Assembly: GCA_024811115.1 (NCBI GenBank)
Contig: JAKOGH010000142.1
Span: 426,492 to 490,491 of the forward strand
Direction: 5' to 3'
Source: Terana coerulea
Taxonomy: Eukaryota > Basidiomycota > Agaricomycetes > Polyporales > Phanerochaetaceae
DNA length: 64,000 nt
Part shown: positions 58,144-64,000 of the stretch, in pieces
Position numbering within the stretch: the stretch's first letter is position 1
How the letters are laid out: each line of letters starts with the position of its first letter
Program-made: the position numbers and the translations under genes
The notes under the pieces: generated by a model
What the model was told of the DNA's origin: nothing
What the model saw: only the letters and a program-made list of their open reading frames with translations
The model's database searches: none

Positions 58144-59915
58144 CTAGAAGCCTTCTCCGATACCGGGCTCATCATCAAATGAACCTCCGCCGTCTTCGCC
58201 GACCTGCCTGAGCAGTTCTGCTTCGCGCTGCCGTGCGGCCTCCGCGGCGTCCAACTCTTTCCTGTGCGCGTTGAGTGGGTACCGCATTGCCTGACATCCG
58301 TCCATCAGTACAGCCATCACACGGAAGTGCAGATCTCGGACGCACCTTGACGCTCTCGTTGTGCAGCTCCAGACAGTAAGAGATACGGCGCATAAAGACG
58401 TCGCTGACGTCGAAGCCGTAGCCGCTCTTCTGCGCGCCGCACTCCATCCAGCCCTGCTCGTGGGAGATGTGGCCGTCGATGACGCCGTCCCGAATAGCCT
58501 TGCCGACGATGTACTCGGCGTCTTCCTCAGAGTCGAGATGCAGCTTGACGCAGATGTCGCGCAACGAGATGCGAGAGTATGAGAGGGAGAGACGGCGGAT
58601 ACCTGTCTTGATGACGTTTTGGCGGAGGCGGACGATCAAGGTGTAGGTCTTGTCCGCTTCAAACTGGGCTGCGTGCTTGGACAATGTCGACTGGAACTGG
58701 GACAGTGAGCCCGCTCTCACAGCTGAGTATATGCGTAAGTATCAGGTCGGGAAACGAATAATTGAGCATAACCGACCCTTCACAATCTCGAAGTACGCGT
58801 TCAGGGCTTTCTCAAGGACAGGGTGCCTAAAGAGCCCTCGCTCAGGAATATCACCCATCAGGAGCTCAACGACGACGGAAAGCTTGTGGACCGCCTGGTA
58901 GAATCCAGGAGCAGTAGTGGCTGGTGGCGCGCGACGTATAGCCTGCTGAAGGTTGGTGTGCGCCGCACTATAGTTGAGCTGCACCGCCCGGATACGTCCG
59001 AGGAAGTAATGGTAGCGGGCATGTTGAGGGTTGCCTGCAGATGGAGGGAAGACAGTCTTCGACACAAGTTTGTCGGCTTGATCATAGAGGTTGTAGTGGA
59101 GGTAATTGCGGAGAAGACGGTTGATGAGGGAAGCTTGCGTCTCGTCATCGTGACGAAGGGACGCTGTGCGTTGAGCCGCCAAGAACAGCCTGGTGAACTA
59201 ATGAGGGTGAGGATGCATATGGTGAGAAGGGCATCACAGACTTACGGTCGTGCATCCGCGAGTTCACCAGCCAACTCAAACGCTCTCTCGACCGCATACC
59301 ACACCTTCGCAGCAAGGGGGTCCAGGCTTCTTCGGTTCAGGGACTGTATCTTCTGCGCAGTTTCCTGAGCCAGCTTCAACGCTTTCTCGTGTGTCTCCTT
59401 GTTGGCGAGGAGATGATGGATGAGCAGTAGGCGGAGGTAGACCTCTACCTCTGGAACTGGCTCATGGTGTCTGGGTGGACTTGGGGCAGGGGTGGGCGCT
59501 GCCGGAGCAGTAGTGTCAATGTCCATCTTTCCTTCCGTCTCAGGCTTTGGAAGCCATGACAGCAGCGTTTGCTTTGCAGACGAATCTAGCGAAGGTGTCA
59601 GCTATGAAGTACGACAAGCGAACCAGGAGCCGCACTTGGAGGGTATACAGCCTCGACAGCCTCATAGAGCACCTTGTCGTTCAGACGCTTCCGCAGGTGA
59701 GCGAGGGTACGCAGGACTCGGAGAGTATACCGAGGCTCGAGTGTGGAGACTGCTCTCTCGATGAGCCCGGTATTCGTCTTGATCTCTACCGGGACAGGTG
59801 GTGGTTCCTTCTTAGGCTCCTCTTTCTTCTCGTTTATCTTCTCATCTTTGTTGGTCTCCTCTTTCTTCCCCTCTCCCTTCTTTGCGTCCACAGGTTTTAC
59901 AGGATCGACTGCCAT
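58144..59915 (-). CDS. RPN3: 26S proteasome regulatory subunit RPN3 (PSMD3)
   Basis: This is a lid subunit of the 26S proteasome with a TPR-like solenoid and a C-terminal PCI domain. The start MAVDPVKPVDAKKGEGKKEE leads a charged N-terminus, then LIERAVSTLEPRYTLRVLRT. An intron near 59600 (GTATAC...TAG) joins LTPSLDSSAKQTLLSWLPKP. Next are VEVYLRLLLIHHLLANKETH, SLRHDDETQASLINRLLRNY, HYNLYDQADKLVSKTVFP and HARYHYFLGRIRAVQLNYSA, then PGFYQAVHKLSVVVELLMGD and IPERGLF. The PCI part follows: TYTLIVRLRQNVIKTGIRRL, SLSYSRISLRDICVKLHL and AIRDGVIDGHISHEQGWMEC. The tail ends DDEPGIGEGF. All exons are intact. It is divergent from the complex I assembly factor gene. Confidence 0.95.
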
Positions 59916-60140
59916 GGTGCTGAGCGAGTGAGTGGTGTGCGGATGGTGGTGGGCTGAGACGCGTAAGTGCACGCGCGTCGCGTACTTGCTTACACTTGCT
60001 TACCTCAGTAAGAGCCATTTGAAGCCGCTTGTAGATGGTCAATGAACATCTACTTACCAACCTAAGCATGCTTATTACCTTTCATTGAAGTGCGTATTGT
60101 AGGAGCTGTGACGTACAGACGTTGACCTCGAACTGCGAAC
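59916..60140. promoter_or_regulatory. Divergent promoter shared by RPN3 and the NDUFAF2-like gene
   Basis: Only 225 bp separate the two start codons, so both genes must be driven from this interval. No TATA box is obvious, as is usual for housekeeping genes. Confidence 0.6.
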
Positions 60141-60995
60141 ATGTCTTTCGTTCAAAGGCTCTGGCAAAGAATACGCAACCCAGTGCGTGGATAATGGCTT
60201 GGTCCGAAGTCTTTATCACCGATACATGGGCTGTGCGCAGACAGGTTTCATAGGGAAGGACTTGGAAGGTCCGTTCACACCATCTCATGCGCTGGGTTTC
60301 GATTGAATTTGGTCTTTACAGGCAACCGCTACTTCGAGTATCCAAATCCTCACGAATGTATGTCCTCATTCTGGCAACCTAGGCTTTCAGAGATAACTGA
60401 CCATGTCGAGCAGCATGGGGTAGGCCGAAGCGTGTCGTAAAATACAGGGAAGGGTACGATATGTGGACCTATATCGCGGGCGAGAAGAAGCTGCCAGGTG
60501 CGTGTTGTATGCTTTTGGCTGTACGCAACTAATGTAGCTGCAGTCCAATGGAGCTCGTGGTTGACGCATACCCGTGTTCATCCTCCCAGCATCGAAGTGA
60601 GTTCATCAAACCCCCACTTCCCCCTGATGCTCACCCAGTTCAACATAGGAATTGGGCGCGGACATAGAGCGACAAAAACGACTCAACCTAAGAGTAGCCT
60701 TGATCGAGGCGCGGGATCGCGAAGAACGAGAGCAGAGTCAGACGCGGCTCATTGCTAGCAGTCCTAATGCCACAGTGGGGATACCGTCCGCGCAGAAGAC
60801 GCGCGGGATTCTAGCTCGTCGGCGGCGACTCTCCAGGACGACCAGAAAGCCGAAAATAGGCTGCAGGGACCAGGAGCCAGCCCGATCCTCCCGAAGGAAG
60901 CCTCTACGCCAACGGCTGTACGAGACGTTTGGAAACAAACCACAAGCGAAGAACCGGAAGCCTGGACGCCGCGAGCTGTGCGCAGAGGTTCTTGA
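60141..60995 (+). CDS. Complex I assembly factor, NDUFAF2/B17.2-like (one frame break)
   Basis: This mitochondrial protein helps assemble NADH:ubiquinone oxidoreductase. Four short introns can be removed in frame. Exon 1 (60141-60182) encodes MSFVQRLWQRIRNP, then TGFIGKDLEGNRYFEYPNPH, WGRPKRVVKYREGYDMWTYI and AGEKKLPVQWSSWLTHTRVH (the family core). After these come PPSIEELGADIERQKRLNLR and IEARDREEREQ. At GGGG (60777-60780) the frame breaks. One extra G continues as DTVRAEDARDSSSS and on to DVWKQTTSEEPEAWTPRAVR, ending GS and a stop at 60993, the expected C-terminus. Without that correction the frame runs into unrelated sequence. The short basic N-terminus is compatible with mitochondrial import. 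Confidence 0.83.
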
Positions 60996-61480
60996 TGCAA
61001 CACCCTGGTCTCGCTTGTTGCTCAGGTGTACTGAGTACTGCATTCTTATCATCTTGCCATTGGAATGTTACCACCCGCACTTGTTTAAATTCAGTTGTAA
61101 CAAAGCACCAGCAATACCCTGAGACGGACGCTGCGAAGGTGGTACACTCTGGCGTTTCTGGCGTTTCATCCTTACAAAATACGGGATTCTCCCAGTGCTG
61201 ATCGATGATCCTTGTGCACTGCGGTAAAGTGCGGGAAGATCTGTGGGAACTGGCTAAGGCTTCCTGGGTTGAAATGACCGTGGCGCGAATTTGGCGTGAA
61301 TCGCGAGACTGTGCCCAAGCGCTCGGAGCGTGTAGCACGCGGGCTCTTACCGTCATCGCTGATCGTGCTCGTCTGAGTCGTGGAGTGGGTAGACCACCAA
61401 CCACCATCTTCTATCTCAGGGCTCAGAGTGTTTGGTCGCCCCTGTCCCCCTGTCCCCCACGTCGCGCTCGACGACCAGCC
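60996..61480. other. Spacer upstream of the membrane glycoprotein gene
   Basis: No gene seen. It is the promoter region of the next plus-strand gene. Confidence 0.5.
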
Positions 61481-62972
61481 ATGTTGTCGCAACTCCTACC
61501 TTTGGCTTTCCTACCTGCGCTTGCGGCGGCGTACTCATTCGACTACGAGAGCACCCCGCGACAATGCGACAACCTCAACGTGACTATCACTGGCTCTGGT
61601 CAACCACCCTACAGTGTCCTCATCATCCCCTTTGGTCCTTCTCCCCTGCCCAACAACACCGAAGTCCGGAAAATCTTCCAGCAGAACTTTACCGGGTCCG
61701 ACACTTCGACTTCATTCCAGCTCAAGTACCCCACAAATTCGCAGTTCGTCGCGGTCGTCAGCGACAGCACCGGCTTTGGCACAGGGGTACTAGTGGTGTG
61801 GTGACTGTCTTGTCGGGCGATGACTCAAGCTGTTACTCCGACGCGGTCAGCACAAGCTGGGTGTACAGTCTTGTGCCCACCAGTCTGACACAGTGCGCTG
61901 CGACGCGTATATGGTGGGATGAAACAACGGGGCTGGTTCAAGGGTGTGTACACTTGTCTCTGCTTGGACCGTGTTTCTCACCACAAATAATCGCGGAAGA
62001 ACACCCACATTCCAGGGCATAATTCCTGGCGGCCAATCGTTCAGCGTTCCCCAAGGACCTTTGACCATTGTCGCAAATCAAGGCCTTGGTTTCTCGTGGA
62101 CACCGTCTGTACGCGCAGGAACCACGGTCCTACTCGTCGGGAGCGACAACCGGGGACCTGGTTCCGGAGGAAGCTCAGTCTACATCGTTAACTTTGGCGA
62201 CAACTCATGCCTTACGGACAATTCCCCATCGTCGACCCCTGGCTCCCCAGCAGGAGGAAGCTATCCCACAAGTACCTCCGGCGCAGGTACTGGTGGCGAC
62301 CCATCATCATCATCCGGGTAGGCATTTTTTGTGATCAGTCAAAAGAAGTATCTCATTTTTCCGGGCCACAAGGCATCACACAAATGTTGGAGCCATCGTC
62401 GGTGAGTGTTCGCATGCGCGTTTTGCCCCCCTTTGAGCTCATAATGGTCCCGAAGGTGGCGTCATTGGCGGCGTCGTCGGTCTCATCGCCCTCATCCTCG
62501 TCGGAATCTTCTTCATGCGCCGTCGTCGCTTCCACCAACAGAAAGACCGACAGGTTGATCTCCTCCACGAGAACGACGGCAGCAACAGCCACCTGCCTCA
62601 ATACTACCGACCCGAGCCTTTCGTTGTCCCCGAGCCGACCGCTGGTACCACCACCGCCGCCGGTGCTGCCGAGACGCGGGCTGCGACAAGCAATCGTCCC
62701 AGCCTGGATCAGCGAACGTCGCACTATTCGAACGCCACAGGCGAGCAGCCCGGGGCTCGGTGCGGTCCTCTACGCCTGATCAGTCAACTTCCACCTCGAA
62801 CTACCTACGCAAATCCGCCGCGCCACCCAGCTTCAGACCGGTTAACATCATACAACACGACGACGCGGGCCCGAGCGAAGATGCAGTTCAACCAGAGCCA
62901 GAGACCATTGAGCTACCTCCCGCATATACCAACCTCAAGCCCCAGACCCTGCGCAAGCCCCTCCTCGCCTGA
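61481..62972 (+). CDS. Single-pass membrane glycoprotein with secreted domain (one frame break)
   Basis: The family has no assigned function that I know. MLSQLLPLAFLPALAAAYSF is a signal peptide. The extracellular part contains PRQCDNLNVTITGSGQPPYS and several N-glycosylation sites, then SWVYSLVPTSLTQCAATRIW, GIIPGGQSFSVPQGPLTI and VLLVGSDNRGPGSGGSSVYI. A Ser/Gly-rich stalk leads to a TM helix (VGAIVGGVIGGVVGLIALIL) and a stop-transfer MRRRRF. The cytosolic tail has PQYYRPEPFVVPEP and ends PPAYTNLKPQTLRKPLLA. The overall plan resembles fungal surface sensors. The frame is broken at GGGG (61784-61787). One extra G would continue GTSGVVTVLSGDDSSCYSD. Introns lie near 61944-62019, 62320-62380 and 62400-62454. 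Confidence 0.75.
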
Positions 62973-63739
62973 GCGGAGAAACCGACGCATGAATATCAAA
63001 TTCCATTGGCGACGCTGTATATTTTCCCCCTCCATACCTCTTCCACACTTCCGGAGCGAATATCTCAACCACTCCCTAGTTTTATCTTCCTATACTGTCA
63101 TAATATCCAGATGGATACGACGCTCTTTGGTCTCATGATCACATGAACTGTTATCGGCAGCTTAGTACGATACCCTTTCTGGAATAGTCGGAATCATGTC
63201 GTCTTTTGCTATTCTATCAGCCATTATATGGTTCTTGTGGCTCCCCTCCTTTGCACGGACGTTTATACTTTCAATTCAAGACCCATCGCATACAAGTTTT
63301 TGTGGTGCTCAGCCGTCCTACTCTATATAGTGATGTAATCACTTATTTCCCTACTTTTCTCGCCTGACTTCTATGACCCCTGCCATTCGGACGCGCAGTG
63401 GATGTCACCTGGAGTGAGCCTAGTATGAGCGATTTTCGACACCACCGGCGGTCGCGCCGAAGGTTGATCCTCTTGAGACCCGTGACAAGAGGTAAGCTCA
63501 TAAGCCATGGGGATGACGGCCTGGTGGTCCCTTGACGACTTCTCTGGCGTCGAAGTCACCTTGCAGACAGCCCCTCGTGGGTTGGGGGTTCAGCAAGTCG
63601 AGTGGGTGCTCTGTCCGGAACCCGAACTCGGCCGAGCTCAGGCTAGGTCTCCGGCATAGTAGTGGCGCTGGTAATAGCCTCCCCAGTAGGCTTCGCGCGA
63701 CGCTTACCAAAGGAGTCAGACAGAGGATGCCAGAAAAGA
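62973..63739. other. Intergenic 3' region
   Basis: No clear gene is visible. The right part may contain the 3' exons of the partial minus-strand gene at the edge, which I could not resolve. Confidence 0.4.
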
Positions 63740-64000
63740 ACGGAATACTCACAGATTTGGACCTAAGGATGTTCTGAAGGGTGGCCAAGGTCCTGTCTGT
63801 CCGCTTGTCTGTCCCAACCTTGTATTTGACATTCCGCCTGAGATGCCTAATGATACGACTCGTGTCCGCGTAACGCCTATGGGCTCCGAAAGCTTTGAGA
63901 GCACTCCGGTACAGTCCTGCCCCGAAAGGAGGACGGGGACGGTCTCCAACCTCGGCCTTCACGCGTAGCTTGCGTTGAGTCGCTGTTGCGCTAGCGCGAA
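63740..64000 (-). CDS. Partial gene at window edge, possibly a LYR-motif protein
   Basis: An open minus-strand exon runs in from the right edge without an ATG. It reads GAGLYRSALKAFGAHRRYAD, then TSRIIRHLRRNVKYKV and LATLQNILRSKS, and meets a good GTGAGT donor near 63752. The LYR tripeptide followed by basic helices resembles complex-I LYR (LYRM) mitochondrial proteins, but the match is short. The start lies outside the window and downstream exons are uncertain. Confidence 0.38.

Overview
The window reads as nuclear DNA of an agaricomycete basidiomycete, most likely a wood-decay (white-rot) fungus. Genes on both strands are broken by many 50-65 nt introns. The pyranose 2-oxidase and aldos-2-ulose dehydratase pair is typical of white-rot fungi. 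A proteasome subunit, a SNARE, a complex I assembly factor and a nuclear tRNA with an intron confirm a eukaryotic chromosome. Gene models were spliced by eye, so internal boundaries are better supported where a named motif continues across the junction.

Left part (0.5-16 kb): an OSCA/TMEM63-type channel (minus), a secreted arginine-rich 18-residue repeat protein with about 25 units separated by dibasic sites (minus), an unassigned spliced reading frame (plus), then pyranose 2-oxidase (minus) and aldos-2-ulose dehydratase (plus) head to head across 1.7 kb. The last two are consecutive enzymes: the oxidase makes 2-keto-glucose and hydrogen peroxide, and the dehydratase turns the ketosugar into the antibiotic pyrone cortalcerone.

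Middle (16-33 kb): eight tandem minus-strand copies of one multi-pass membrane protein family. Six share a promoter-proximal motif. A ninth copy lies at 45-47 kb.

Right of the array (33-41 kb): a flavin monooxygenase, SEC20, an intron-containing tRNA-Lys(CUU), one copy of a dispersed repeat, and a FYVE-SAP-RING ubiquitin ligase.

Accessory block (41-54 kb): a MITE-like inverted repeat, an AMP-forming acyl/aryl adenylating enzyme, membrane-family copy nine, a short-chain dehydrogenase, a cytochrome P450, then a second, inverted copy of the dispersed repeat. The ligase, dehydrogenase and P450 could form a small biosynthetic group.

Right end (54-64 kb): a metacaspase, RPN3 and an NDUFAF2-like assembly factor sharing a 225-bp divergent promoter, a single-pass membrane glycoprotein, and a partial gene at the edge.

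About ten genes or copies carry one-base frame breaks, nearly all inside short homopolymer runs. This looks more like systematic base-calling error in the assembly than pseudogenization, and it matters for anyone using these gene models.
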